Of a stretch of 42,230 nt of DNA, positions 33,679-42,230 are shown in pieces. The DNA is from Kiloniella litopenaei. GTDB taxonomy: Bacteria > Pseudomonadota > Alphaproteobacteria > Kiloniellales > Kiloniellaceae. The stretch spans positions 1 through 42,230 of the forward strand of contig NZ_LANI01000034.1 in assembly GCF_000982415.1 (NCBI RefSeq), given 5' to 3'. Position 1 is the stretch's first letter, and every line of letters starts with the position of its first letter. The notes under the pieces were generated by a model, which had not been told where the DNA came from, did not search any database, and saw nothing but the letters and a program-made list of their open reading frames with translations. A program made the translations under genes and the position numbers.

Positions 33679-33960
33679 ATGAATCCTGCTTCAAAAGAAG
33701 AGCTTCTTGCCCTGAAAAATCTGGGCCCTAAATCGGTTGCTCAATTGGTCGATATTGGCATTACGTCTTCTGATCAATTGATTGAGCTCGGCACAGAAGA
33801 GGTGTTCAGGCGGTTGTATTTTCGATTTTGCGATGAACAGCGACTTTCAGTGAACTATCTCTATGCATTGGAAGGGGCGATCATAGGCTGTGATTGGCGC
33901 TTAATACCTATGGACAGGAAGCAGGAACTCAAGAATTTGCTAAAAGGTTTAAAGTCCTAG
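33679..33960 (+). CDS. Stand-alone TfoX C-terminal domain protein
   Basis: This 93-residue protein matches the TfoX/Sxy C-terminal domain: LLALKNLGPKSVAQLVDIGITSSDQLIELG is a helix-hairpin-helix-like stretch found in that domain, and ALEGAIIGCDWRLI is its conserved end. The N-terminal TfoX domain is absent. I chose the ATG at 33679, where the domain begins; no ribosome site is clear, and upstream codons in frame run into recX. It is divergent from recX. A role in DNA uptake or nucleic-acid binding is only a guess. Confidence 0.8.
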   Translation: MNPASKEELLALKNLGPKSVAQLVDIGITSSDQLIELGTEEVFRRLYFRFCDEQRLSVNYLYALEGAIIGCDWRLIPMDRKQELKNLLKGLKS

Positions 33961-34061
33961 ATCGTTTATTTGGTGTTTCTTCATTGAGGCGGGAAATAAA
34001 AATGGCAAAAATAAGAAGTAATTAGGATCTTCCCCTTGAAGCCAGTGGAATGGTTGCGTAA

Positions 34062-34886
34062 ATGTGTCGCATGGCTTTGATCGATCAAAAACTCACCCAA
34101 ATCGCTCCCCGTACCATAGGTCGTGTGAACACCCTTGGTCTGTGGACACTCTACAGCCGTGAAGTAAAACGTTTTTTAAACGTTTTTACACAGACGCTTA
34201 TGGCCCCGGTTATCACAACGCTGTTGTTTTTGGCAGTGTTTGCGCTGGCACTTGGTGGCCTGGGTCGAACGGTGGGTGGTGTTGACTACATTACTTTTCT
34301 TGCGCCTGGTCTGATGATGATGACCATGACGCAAAACTCTTTTGCCAACACATCTTCGTCCATTCTCATTGCCAAGGTTCAGGGGAATATTGTTGATATT
34401 CTCATGCCCCCTTTGGCGCCTTGGGAAATGGCGCTGGGCATTGCGGCGGGTGGAATAACCCGTGGTCTGATGGTCGGGCTCACAGTGTTTTTCGCCATGA
34501 TGCTATTTTTGCCAGTTTCTATGGCGCACCCTTTATCAGTGCTGTGGTTTGCGATTAATGCCTGCATGATGTTGTCTCTTTTGGGTATGTTGGGAGGAAT
34601 CTGGGCGCAAAAATACGATCATATTGCTGCAGTGACCAACTTTATCATTACGCCACTATCCTTCCTTTCTGGAACATTCTATTCGATTGACCGCTTGCCT
34701 GACACCTGGGTTGCTGTGGCGCATTTCAACCCTTTCTTTTATATGATTGATGGGTTTCGTTACGGTTTTATCGGCCATGCTGATGGAAATATTTTGATCG
34801 GGGCTATTCTGTTACCTGTGGTTAATCTTATTCTATGGTTTGTCACGCATCGCTTGATTGCCACCGGCTATCGTTTAAAGGCCTGA
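34062..34886 (+). CDS. ABC-2 type transporter permease 1
   Basis: This 274-residue inner-membrane protein has six hydrophobic helices of the ABC-2 family used in export of lipids, polysaccharides or drugs. It has the typical YSREVKRFLNVFTQTLMAPV entry helix and a C-terminal FRYGFIGH loop. The start is uncertain (ATG 34062, or 34071). It precedes a paralogous permease by 4 bp. No ATPase gene is found beside the pair. Confidence 0.9.
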   Translation: MCRMALIDQKLTQIAPRTIGRVNTLGLWTLYSREVKRFLNVFTQTLMAPVITTLLFLAVFALALGGLGRTVGGVDYITFLAPGLMMMTMTQNSFANTSSSILIAKVQGNIVDILMPPLAPWEMALGIAAGGITRGLMVGLTVFFAMMLFLPVSMAHPLSVLWFAINACMMLSLLGMLGGIWAQKYDHIAAVTNFIITPLSFLSGTFYSIDRLPDTWVAVAHFNPFFYMIDGFRYGFIGHADGNILIGAILLPVVNLILWFVTHRLIATGYRLKA

Positions 34887-34890
34887 TGGT

Positions 34891-35718
34891 ATGAGTGACA
34901 CAACGCCAGATCAAAGTAGCAATATTGTGCACAGTGAAGGCGTGCGTATTATCGCATTCTTAAGAATATGGACTTTGTTCTACCGTCGTGGTGTTGTTCG
35001 GTTTATGAGGTTTTGGGTCGAGAGCCTTCTGGGGCCGATGGTATCGACCATGCTGTTCATGACCGTATTTGCTCTGGCTCTGGGGCCAGATGGTGAAATG
35101 GTCCCAGGGCTTTCTGCCCTGCAGTTTATTGCCCCCGGCCTTGCGGTTTTTGTGCTGTCGCAAACAGCTTTTCAAAATGTCTGTTTCATGCTGATCATCG
35201 ACAAGCAGGAAGGGGTGATAACCGATGTTCTTATGGCACCTCTGTCTCCTATCGAGCTCTTATTTGGCTACAGCTTGGCTGGTATTGCGAATGCGCTTCT
35301 TGTCGCGCTTTTACTTTTGGGGGCCATGACGGTCTTTACCGGACCGATGCTTTATAGCCTTGGTGTGACGCTTTTCTTTGCGATTTCTGCTGCACTGTTG
35401 TTTTCCATGATTGGTGTTCTTGTCGGTCTTTGGTCTGACAAGTGGGATCAGTTCTCTTTGGTGGATAATTTTCTTGTCCTCCCTCTTGGACTTTTATCCG
35501 GCACGTTTTTCACTTTGAATCGTATCCCTGAAAGCTGGCAATGGCTTTTCGAAGCCAACCCCATGTTCTGGATCATCAGCGGATTTCGCTATGGCATTAC
35601 CGGCTATGGATCTGTTGAAGATTTAATCTGGCAGGGTGGAACGCTTGTGTGCTTGATTTTGATTATGGTGTTCTGCGGCTGGCTGTTGTTCAAACGCGGT
35701 TATAAAATCAAGAGCTGA
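34891..35718 (+). CDS. ABC-2 type transporter permease 2
   Basis: This 275-residue paralog of the preceding permease shares the same plan (FYRRGVVRFMRFWVESLLGP at the entry, LPLGLLSGTFFTLNRIPESW before the last helices, FRYGITGYG near the end). The two would form a heterodimer. The start is 4 bp after the first stop, with AAGG about 9 bases away, so translation is coupled. The substrate is unknown, and the ATPase must be encoded elsewhere if the system is active. Confidence 0.9.
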   Translation: MSDTTPDQSSNIVHSEGVRIIAFLRIWTLFYRRGVVRFMRFWVESLLGPMVSTMLFMTVFALALGPDGEMVPGLSALQFIAPGLAVFVLSQTAFQNVCFMLIIDKQEGVITDVLMAPLSPIELLFGYSLAGIANALLVALLLLGAMTVFTGPMLYSLGVTLFFAISAALLFSMIGVLVGLWSDKWDQFSLVDNFLVLPLGLLSGTFFTLNRIPESWQWLFEANPMFWIISGFRYGITGYGSVEDLIWQGGTLVCLILIMVFCGWLLFKRGYKIKS

Positions 35719-35840
35719 CGGGCTGCTTCGGCCTTATCTTTTAGACTGCATTTGATCTATTTTTCACTTTTTATAAGGAAGTGATTGTTAGGTTATTCTC
35801 ATACGATGAGTGTGTAATCTGCACAGTATGAGAGCGTCCG

Positions 35841-36809
35841 ATGACTTTTCGCTGCTATAAGATTCTAGTTATTCTTATCTTTGCCAGCCAAGTACTGCTT
35901 TTGGGTAATGCGTGGGGAGATGCAACTATTCCCTATAGCAAGGGATTATTCTGGAAAATTGAAAAAGGGAACCGTGCACCCAGTTATCTTTTGGGTACGA
36001 TGCATGTCACAGACCCCCGTGTTCTCAAGATAAAAGACCGGGTTGAGCCATATATTGCAAATGCGGATCTTTTGAACCTGGAAATAGATCTTACGCCGCG
36101 TGAAGCTCGAGAATCATATAATGTCCGGATTAGAGATGACGGTAAAACGCTGGACGAGGTTTTACCCCAAGATCTGTATGAAAAAATAGTCCGTATCGCT
36201 AAAAAGCAAAATGTAGAAGAGGAGATCTTGCGAACCTTCGAGTTGTGGGCAATTTATCCGATTTTGAAGGCTCTGCCAAATGATCCTGATCAGGAAAAAC
36301 GGGAAAGCGGCGATGCCGTACTGGATTTCCAGTTGGGGGCTTTGGCTCATGAGCAAGGGGTTAAAGTGAATGGTTTAGAGACTGTTCGAGAACAGCTTTC
36401 TGTTTTTAGAGATCGAGATCGTAAAATTTATTTGGATGCAATGATACGAGCGCTTGAAAAACCTGAAGCTGAACAAAAACATGAAGATTTGATGGAGCAG
36501 TACGTTCAAATGTATCTTGCTGAGGATACAAACAGCTTCTATCAGACCCTTCTGGATGATTTAAAAGAAGAGCCGCCTGAAATGTATGACATTTGGATAA
36601 CGCGGCTTTTAGACAAACGAAACCTAAACATGATAAATGGTATGACGAAGGGGCTGATAAAAGGGAACTCGTTTACAGCTGTAGGAGCGCTTCATTTACC
36701 GGGCGAAAAGGGGATTTTAAATATGCTTGTGCAGCGGGGATACCAAGTTTCCCGAGTACCATGCAAAGATGGTGAAAAAAGTAGTTTTTGCCCAAATCAA
36801 GACATGTAA
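35841..36809 (+). CDS. TraB/GumN family protein (motif histidines present)
   Basis: This 322-residue exported protein has a signal peptide (cleavage near NAWGD). It has both family motifs: GTMH at 52-55 (H55) and GALH with H285 near the C terminus, plus the acidic LNLEIDL strand. TraB/GumN relatives include Tiki-type metalloproteases, so periplasmic protease activity is possible but not proven for the bacterial members. A paralog without these histidines follows 71 bp later. Confidence 0.87.
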   Translation: MTFRCYKILVILIFASQVLLLGNAWGDATIPYSKGLFWKIEKGNRAPSYLLGTMHVTDPRVLKIKDRVEPYIANADLLNLEIDLTPREARESYNVRIRDDGKTLDEVLPQDLYEKIVRIAKKQNVEEEILRTFELWAIYPILKALPNDPDQEKRESGDAVLDFQLGALAHEQGVKVNGLETVREQLSVFRDRDRKIYLDAMIRALEKPEAEQKHEDLMEQYVQMYLAEDTNSFYQTLLDDLKEEPPEMYDIWITRLLDKRNLNMINGMTKGLIKGNSFTAVGALHLPGEKGILNMLVQRGYQVSRVPCKDGEKSSFCPNQDM

Positions 36810-36880
36810 TTTGCACGAATATCTGTAACAATGGCCTAAATTCAACGTGGTTTATTTAACTCATTCCTTCAGGAATCAAG

Positions 36881-37828
36881 ATGGCTTTGTCGCAGATTGG
36901 CCAATACCGAAAATTGGCTGAAAATATGTTTTTTGATCGTTTCTTTCTCAGTGTTTTATTTTTACTTACGGTTGTTTTTACGTGGCAGTCCAGTGTTGCT
37001 GAACCATTAAGTAATGGCGATGCAGTGTTGTGGAAGATTGATAAACAAGGCGTTCAGCCAAGTTATATATACGGGACATTGAACAGCAGTGATCGCCGGG
37101 TTGTTGATGCCGGGGCTTTTACGCATACCATCTTGAAAAACGCTGATTATCTTATGGTTGATATCCTCGATGATGATGCGATCAAGCAAAAGCTGTTTAG
37201 CGTGATGCTGTATAATGATAACCGCCGATTAAGAGACCTTGTCTCGCCAGAAACCTTCGAAAAAATCAAGGTCATTGGTTATGAGTATGGATATTTGGCC
37301 CGACAGATGGATGTGCTAAAACCTTGGGCCGCGCGGGTTGTCTTTTCGTCCCCTCCGTCCGAAGCATCACGTATTTCGTTGGGGATAAGAACGCTTAATC
37401 AAACATTTCAGGATGCCGCCAAAAAGCTTGGAATAGAAATCTTGCAATTACAAACTATCGAAGAGCAGCTTCAAATTGCGGATGCATCAAATGAAGCTGA
37501 TCAATTAAGATTATTGGATACATTACCCGCTGATATTCAAACTGTGGAAGCGATCTACCAAACCCGAATTAATAATTTCCTCTTGCAGTCATCCGGCGCT
37601 CTTTATCAGGAAGTTCTGGATGAGATATCTGTCTTGCCACCGGAATCACAGGCAAGCTATATGGAAAGTCTTGTTTATGGCCGTAATCTTCAAATGGTTT
37701 CACGCATGGGCGAGACCCTTGAAAAGGGAAATAGCTTAGCTGTGATTGATGCGGTCTATTTGCCGGGGCAACAAGGCGTTTTGAAGCTTTTGCAGGATAA
37801 AGGCTTTACCATCACACCAGTGAAATAG
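36881..37828 (+). CDS. TraB/GumN family protein, degenerate motifs (probable pseudoenzyme)
   Basis: This 315-residue paralog of the preceding gene keeps the fold (LWKIDKQGVQPSYIYGTL; the C-terminal LPGQQGVLKLLQDKGF). Where the family has GxxH it reads GTLN (N68), and the C-terminal motif is DAVY with Tyr293 in place of His; the acidic strand is LMVDIL. A membrane or signal segment is at about 20-40. AGGA 6 bases before the ATG supports the start. The frame is intact, so it is not a decayed gene; it may be a binding or regulatory partner of its neighbour. Confidence 0.85.
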   Translation: MALSQIGQYRKLAENMFFDRFFLSVLFLLTVVFTWQSSVAEPLSNGDAVLWKIDKQGVQPSYIYGTLNSSDRRVVDAGAFTHTILKNADYLMVDILDDDAIKQKLFSVMLYNDNRRLRDLVSPETFEKIKVIGYEYGYLARQMDVLKPWAARVVFSSPPSEASRISLGIRTLNQTFQDAAKKLGIEILQLQTIEEQLQIADASNEADQLRLLDTLPADIQTVEAIYQTRINNFLLQSSGALYQEVLDEISVLPPESQASYMESLVYGRNLQMVSRMGETLEKGNSLAVIDAVYLPGQQGVLKLLQDKGFTITPVK

Positions 37829-37905
37829 ATTTATCTGCTAAAAACCTTGTGAATCCTGCTTGTTCAGGTTGACAGGGGGCATTGATATTGGGTTAATACG
37901 TTGCT

Positions 37906-37942
37906 CCGGGGTGACTGACTGTCGCCCCGGGCTTTGTTTTTT
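37906..37942 (+). terminator. Terminator between the TraB/GumN pair and argD
   Basis: A 10-bp stem (CCGGGGTGAC / GTCGCCCCGG, one G-T pair) with a 5-nt loop is followed by GCTTTGTTTTTT. It lies 24 bases before the argD start. It most likely ends the TraB/GumN transcript, but its closeness to argD leaves room for attenuation of the arg operon. Confidence 0.8.
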
Positions 37943-37966
37943 CAGCAGATATAAAAGAGAGATACC

Positions 37967-39145
37967 ATGAGTGACGCAGTAATGCCCACCTACGCACGTA
38001 TCGACCTCGCATTTGAGCGGGGCGAAGGTCCTTATTTATACACTGCTGAAAACCGACGATATCTTGATTTTGCTGGTGGTATTGCGGTTAATTCGCTGGG
38101 GCACAGTCATCCAAAGCTGGTTGCTGCACTAGAGGAACAGGGGCGTAAGCTGTGGCATGTCTCTAATCTCTACAGAATTACAGGCGGGGAAACACTGGCA
38201 GAACGTCTTGTTGCGAACTCTTTTGCTGACAAGGTTTTCTTTACCAACTCTGGAACCGAAGCGTTGGAAGGTGCCATTAAACTGGCACGCAAGTATCACA
38301 GCCATAATGGTAATCCGCAGAAGTACCGGATCATCACCTGCGACAGTGCTTTCCATGGTCGGACCATGACAGCTCTTTCAGCCGCCGGGAATGCCAAGCA
38401 TCTTGATGGTTTTGGTCCGCAGACACCCGGATTTGACCACGTTGCTTTTGAAAACCTTAATGAGTTGCGTGCCGCTATTGGTGATGAAACCGCGGCGATA
38501 ATGGTTGAACCAATCCAGGGTGAAGGTGGTATCCGTGCTGCATCCATGGACTTTTTGAAAGACTTAAGAACCGTTTGTGATGAATTTGGTCTCTTGCTGA
38601 TCTTTGATGAAGTTCAGTGTGGTAATGGTCGTACCGGGAAACTCTTTGCGCACGAGTGGGCTGACATAGAACCTGATGTTCTGGCGACAGCTAAAGGGCT
38701 TGGCGGCGGTTTCCCAATGGGCGCATTCATGGCAACCAATAAAGCTGCTGCTGGTATGGTGCCGGGTACCCATGGCAGTACATACGGCGGTAATCCCTTG
38801 GCTATGGCGATCGGGAATGCTGTTCTGGATGTCTTGCTCGAAGATGGTTTTATGGAAAGTGTTATTTCCATTTCGGATTACACACGCACCAAATTAGAAA
38901 ACCTGGTTGCTAATAATCCCGCGATCTTTGAAGAAGTAAGAGGCGCGGGCCTTATGCTTGGGTTAAAATGTCGTGTGCCCAATACAGATGTAATTGCAGC
39001 CATGCGCGAAGGCGGTCTTCTCAGTGTTGGTGCTGCGGACAATGTGATCCGATTATTGCCACCGCTTGTTATCGAGCGATCCCATGTTGATGAAGCTATC
39101 GCAATTCTCGAAGACGTCTGTAAAGGAATGTCCCAGGCAGCCTGA
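37967..39145 (+). CDS. argD: Acetylornithine aminotransferase
   Basis: This PLP enzyme of arginine synthesis converts N-acetylglutamate semialdehyde to N-acetylornithine. It is 392 residues with NSGTEALEGAIKLAR (phosphate-binding), D214 in IFDEVQ and Schiff-base K243 (ATAKGLGGGFPMG). GAGAG upstream supports the start. It opens the argD-argF-hslO operon, an order common in alphaproteobacteria. Confidence 0.95.
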   Translation: MSDAVMPTYARIDLAFERGEGPYLYTAENRRYLDFAGGIAVNSLGHSHPKLVAALEEQGRKLWHVSNLYRITGGETLAERLVANSFADKVFFTNSGTEALEGAIKLARKYHSHNGNPQKYRIITCDSAFHGRTMTALSAAGNAKHLDGFGPQTPGFDHVAFENLNELRAAIGDETAAIMVEPIQGEGGIRAASMDFLKDLRTVCDEFGLLLIFDEVQCGNGRTGKLFAHEWADIEPDVLATAKGLGGGFPMGAFMATNKAAAGMVPGTHGSTYGGNPLAMAIGNAVLDVLLEDGFMESVISISDYTRTKLENLVANNPAIFEEVRGAGLMLGLKCRVPNTDVIAAMREGGLLSVGAADNVIRLLPPLVIERSHVDEAIAILEDVCKGMSQAA

Positions 39146-39175
39146 TGAGGCGCCGGGACTTAAAGGTGTAATAAC

Positions 39176-40084
39176 ATGACAAGTACCAAACATTTTTTAG
39201 ATCTAAATCGGTTTGAAACCAGCAAACTCCGGGAGATCCTGGGGTATGGATCCAAGTTAAAATCCGGGGAGATTTCCGGTCGCCCGCTAGAGGGTAAATC
39301 TCTGGCGATGATTTTCGAAAAACCGTCAACCCGTACCCGTGTTTCCTTTGAAGTTGGTATTAATCAGCTTGGGGGAAATGCGGTTTTGCTTGATCCCAGC
39401 AGTTCACAGATGGGACATGGCGAAACCATCGCGGATACCGCCCGGGTTCTGTCGCGTTTTGTGGACGCAATCATGATCCGGACATCGTCCGAAGAAATCC
39501 TTCATGAATTGGCCGAGTATGCGACGGTTCCTGTTATCAATGGCCTGACAGATGAATCGCATCCATGTCAGTTGATGGCTGATGTTATGACGTACGAGGA
39601 ACATCGTGGTGCGATTGCGGGTAAAACAGTGACCTGGTGCGGAGATGGTAATAACGTTGCGACATCGTGGATACATGCGGCGACACGCTTTGATTTTGAA
39701 TTGAAATTGGCTACACCGGCCGAGCTGGCACCGGATCAGAAAGCTCTTGATTGGGCAAAATCTCAGGGTGGGAAAATTTCGGTTACCAGATCAATAGATG
39801 AAGCTGTGGAGAATAGTGATTGTATTGTTGCCGACACATGGGTATCCATGGGCGATAAGGACGCTGCGAACCGTCATAACCTGTTAAAACCCTATCAGGT
39901 TGATGAACGGGTAATGTCCTTGGCTAAAAATGACGCGTTGTTCATGCACTGCTTACCCGCGCATCGTGGCGAAGAAGTTGTTGCAGATGTGATCGATGGC
40001 CCACAATCCGTTGTATTTGACGAAGCTGAAAACAGATTACATGCCCAAAAAGGTATTCTCTATTGGTGTATGAGTAACCTTTAA
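39176..40084 (+). CDS. argF: Ornithine carbamoyltransferase
   Basis: This cytoplasmic enzyme makes citrulline from ornithine and carbamoyl phosphate. It has 302 residues, carbamoyl-phosphate loop STRTR at 51-55, HPCQL, and the ornithine-site segment [11 protein letters not shown]. It lies 30 bp after argD and 18 bp before hslO, so the three genes are probably one transcript. Confidence 0.96.
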   Translation: MTSTKHFLDLNRFETSKLREILGYGSKLKSGEISGRPLEGKSLAMIFEKPSTRTRVSFEVGINQLGGNAVLLDPSSSQMGHGETIADTARVLSRFVDAIMIRTSSEEILHELAEYATVPVINGLTDESHPCQLMADVMTYEEHRGAIAGKTVTWCGDGNNVATSWIHAATRFDFELKLATPAELAPDQKALDWAKSQGGKISVTRSIDEAVENSDCIVADTWVSMGDKDAANRHNLLKPYQVDERVMSLAKNDALFMHCLPAHRGEEVVADVIDGPQSVVFDEAENRLHAQKGILYWCMSNL

Positions 40085-40102
40085 GGGCGTTGGAGACGAA
40101 AG

Positions 40103-41065
40103 ATGAGTGACACCGTTGGGGAAAATGTTGAGACCGGGTTTTTAAGGGATGATGTTATTCAGCCCTTTTTGCTTGAATCAAGCGGGATCAGGGGGCGCGT
40201 TGCCCGCATGGGGCCGGCTATTGACGAGATCCTCAAACGCCACAACTATCCACAAATTGTGAATGAGTTGTTAGGCGAGGTTCTTGCCCTGACGAGTGTC
40301 CTTTCTTCGCTAATGAAATTTTCAGGCTGTTTTACTTTGCAAAGCAAAAGTGATGGCCCGGTAAAAATGCTTGTCAGTGATATGACGTCCGAAGGTGTTA
40401 TCAGAGGATGCGCCGGGATAGATGAAGTGGCATTGAAAGAACTGCTTGATAAAACGGAAGATCATTCAACTCTGTCGCTCACCGATTTGACGGGCAAAGG
40501 CTATATTGCCTTTACTGTGGATCAGGGTGAGCATATGGAACGATACCAAGGAATTGTTGAGCTGGAAGGCGACAGTCTATCCGAATGTATTCAAGGATAT
40601 TTCAAACAGTCTGATCAGATCAATACAGGTGTTCTTGTAAAGGTCGCTCAAAATGAGGGATCTTGGCATGCTGGTGGCATGATATTGCAATACGTACCGG
40701 GTGATGGCGGGATCAATCAGCAAGCTGACAAGGATGACGACGAAATTAAGGAAGATTGGCAACGATCCATGATTTTGATGTCCAGTTGTACAGAAAATGA
40801 ACTGTTGGACCATGATCTTAGTATTTCTGATTTACTCTATCGTCTATTTCATGATGAACAGGTCAGGGTTTATGATCAGCGACCAGTGAAAGAAGGATGT
40901 CGCTGTTCACGGGAAAAGCTGGCCAATGTAATCAAAACTGTTTCGCCAGAAGAAGTTGATTCTTACAAGGTTGATGGCGTTATTGATGCTAGGTGTGAGT
41001 TCTGTGGTCGCTCATATGTTTTTGACGATGCTGCGATTGCTGAGATTCAAAACGAAACAATCTGA
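40103..41065 (+). CDS. hslO: Redox-regulated chaperone Hsp33
   Basis: Hsp33 is a cytoplasmic holdase switched on by oxidation. This 320-residue protein has the zinc-binding redox switch near its end: C266-R-C268 and C298-EF-C301. The N-terminal chaperone core (LESSGIRGRVARMG, GCFTLQSKSDGPVKMLVSD) is intact. GGAG 9 bases from the ATG supports the start. It is the last gene of the arg operon, as in many relatives. Confidence 0.96.
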   Translation: MSDTVGENVETGFLRDDVIQPFLLESSGIRGRVARMGPAIDEILKRHNYPQIVNELLGEVLALTSVLSSLMKFSGCFTLQSKSDGPVKMLVSDMTSEGVIRGCAGIDEVALKELLDKTEDHSTLSLTDLTGKGYIAFTVDQGEHMERYQGIVELEGDSLSECIQGYFKQSDQINTGVLVKVAQNEGSWHAGGMILQYVPGDGGINQQADKDDDEIKEDWQRSMILMSSCTENELLDHDLSISDLLYRLFHDEQVRVYDQRPVKEGCRCSREKLANVIKTVSPEEVDSYKVDGVIDARCEFCGRSYVFDDAAIAEIQNETI

Positions 41066-41197
41066 ACGAAATTAACCTTATGAGCCAAAGGCCTTTGTCA
41101 TGCCATATTGTGTTTGTAGGTATTAGGTTGATCTTGTCCTGTATGTTTTTTGGGTTCAGGCAGAATTCTCATGTTTGTGCAGAGGTGAAATTTCAGA

Positions 41198-41791
41198 ATG
41201 TTAAGTCGACGGTCATTTGTTTTTAGTGGATTAGCCCTTGGTGGCGCAGTTCTATCGGGGTGCAAAACGGCTCCCTCTAGCTATGAATATGCCGAGCTTA
41301 CCTATACACATTTGCCACCTTATAATCTTTTGGTGCAGGACGTCGTGGTTGATCAGGCTTATGTCAGCCCGGCAAAATCACCGAATGTTGAACACCTGTT
41401 TGATATTCCCCCGGCGCAGGCATCCGAACGTTGGGCGAGGGACAGACTGTATCCGCAAGGTAACAGCAATGTCCTGAATTTTGTTATTAAAAACGCGGCG
41501 GTGACTGAAAGTAAACTGGAACAGCAAAAGGGTATTACGGGATTGTTCACGTATGATCAATCCGAACGCTACACTGGTGTGCTAGAGGTGGAATTACAGG
41601 TTTTGAATGATCAGGGCTTTAAGGAAGCATCTGTGATCGCCAAGGCAGAGCGCTCTGTCACTGTTGCTGAAAACATCAAACTGCGGGATAGAGAGAAAGT
41701 TTGGTACAAGCTAACAGAAGATTTGATGATGGAAATTGACCGTCAGCTGCAACAGGGAATTGCTAAGCACCTTAGCCACTATGTCCTATAG
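41198..41791 (+). CDS. Tat-type lipoprotein of unknown function
   Basis: This 197-residue protein begins with a twin-arginine-like signal (SRRSFVFSG) ending in a lipobox (VLSGC, Cys at about 22), so it is probably an exported, lipid-anchored protein. The mature part is mixed alpha/beta, with a middle segment ERWARDRLYPQG and a long C-terminal helix. I do not assign a family. A strong terminator follows. It is separated from hslO by 132 bp. Confidence 0.8.
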   Translation: MLSRRSFVFSGLALGGAVLSGCKTAPSSYEYAELTYTHLPPYNLLVQDVVVDQAYVSPAKSPNVEHLFDIPPAQASERWARDRLYPQGNSNVLNFVIKNAAVTESKLEQQKGITGLFTYDQSERYTGVLEVELQVLNDQGFKEASVIAKAERSVTVAENIKLRDREKVWYKLTEDLMMEIDRQLQQGIAKHLSHYVL

Positions 41792-41823
41792 TTGGTAAGA
41801 AGTTATTTGGTTTGTTGGAAAAC

Positions 41824-41861
41824 AAAAAAGCCGCTGAAGTTTATCTTCAGCGGCTTTTTTT
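41824..41861. terminator. Strong bidirectional terminator
   Basis: A 16-bp perfect stem (AAAAAAGCCGCTGAAG / CTTCAGCGGCTTTTTT) with a TTTAT loop lies between the convergent lipoprotein and TRAP permease genes. A/T tracts on both sides let it end both transcripts. Confidence 0.97.
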
Positions 41862-41884
41862 GATGTATCTTCAGGCTGTTTTAT

Positions 41885-42230
41885 TTAGCCAAAGATGACT
41901 TTCGGTAACCATGTCGCGAGTTCTGGAAAGAGCGCCAGAATAAGTAAGGCGATGATCTGGATAAAGACAAAGGGAATGACACCCTTGTAGATCTGCATGG
42001 TCGTGACTTCCTTTGGTGCCACGCCCCTTAGGTAGAAGAGCGCAAAGCCAAAAGGCGGTGTGAGGAAGGATGTTTGCAGGTTCATTGCCATCATCACGCC
42101 GAGCCATACCGGGCTGATATCACTCATCAACAGGATTGGGGCAACGATAGGCACCACGACGAAGGTGATTTCAATAAAGTCGAGGAAGAAACCAAGGACA
42201 AACATCACCAGCATCACGATCACAAGCGCA
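41885..42230 (-). CDS. TRAP transporter large permease DctM (5' end outside window)
   Basis: These are the last 114 residues of a TRAP large membrane subunit; the frame is open to the window edge. The segment FLDFIEITFVVVPIVAPIL, and MNLQTSFLTPPFGFALFYLRGVAP are hallmarks of DctM of the mannitol/2-oxo-acid-type branch. The sodium-driven permease would need a DctP and a DctQ, probably beyond the edge. The orphan DctP at 20716 is a possible partner. Confidence 0.93.
   Translation of the reverse strand, partial: ALVIVMLVMFVLGFFLDFIEITFVVVPIVAPILLMSDISPVWLGVMMAMNLQTSFLTPPFGFALFYLRGVAPKEVTTMQIYKGVIPFVFIQIIALLILALFPELATWLPKVIFG

Overview
The window looks like chromosome of a free-living, motile, probably marine alphaproteobacterium, perhaps of the Rhodospirillales/Thalassospira-Terasakiella type. 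The evidence is the argD-argF-hslO order, RecX, DUF1289, a TRAP transporter, NIT and dCache chemoreceptors, an adenylate cyclase of the CyaC kind, and a moderately AT-rich base composition judged by eye. I see no insertion sequence, prophage, CRISPR array, tRNA or rRNA. Genes are dense, on both strands, and mostly intact. This taxonomic placement is inference.

Layout. 1-5115 (minus) is a chemotaxis operon: STAS protein, CheY, CheA, CheW and a NIT-HAMP-PAS chemoreceptor cut by the window edge. An AT-rich intergenic region of about 690 bp follows. 5809-9293 (plus) is a phosphonate-type ABC importer, phnD-phnC-phnE-phnE, with a hairpin terminator/attenuator after phnD and a strong terminator after the last gene. 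9387-13991 holds an SDR, a flavodoxin-like protein, and a sugar-acid-type pair (enolase-superfamily enzyme plus beta-hydroxyacid dehydrogenase) divergent from a LysR regulator. 14007-15454 (minus) is an Lrp regulator with an EamA exporter. 15589-18080 has a small ACT-like protein convergent with a dimethylamine/trimethylamine dehydrogenase-like flavoenzyme. 18275-20590 is an arsenate-resistance pair, GAPDH plus the organoarsenical exporter ArsJ, behind a promoter with an ArsR-like operator.

20716-25095 carries an orphan TRAP solute-binding protein, a DUF1007 plus NicO-family metal transporter pair behind a near-perfect Zur box, a small membrane protein and an arginase-family hydrolase. 25168-27246 (minus) is a dCache chemoreceptor. 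27695-29295 is a quinone-oxidoreductase-like enzyme divergent from a TetR regulator, with a perfect dyad between them. 29323-33960 includes DUF1289, a redox-sensing adenylate cyclase (cytochrome-b-like membrane anchor, [2Fe-2S] ferredoxin and class III cyclase in one chain), a secreted TPR protein, a methyltransferase, RecX and a stand-alone TfoX C-terminal domain. 34062-35718 has two ABC-2 permeases with no ATPase nearby. 35841-37828 has two tandem TraB/GumN proteins, the second without the family's motif histidines. 37967-41065 is argD-argF-hslO. A Tat-type lipoprotein follows, and the window ends inside a TRAP large permease gene (minus).

The points most worth following are: the Zur box, which suggests that a 'nickel/cobalt' NicO transporter handles zinc; the arsenate pair, whose likely ArsR repressor is not encoded locally; the CyaC-type cyclase with two apparent redox modules; the TraB/GumN enzyme and pseudoenzyme pair; and the enolase-superfamily enzyme with Gly at the usual first metal-ligand position. 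All are sequence-level inferences made without database searches.
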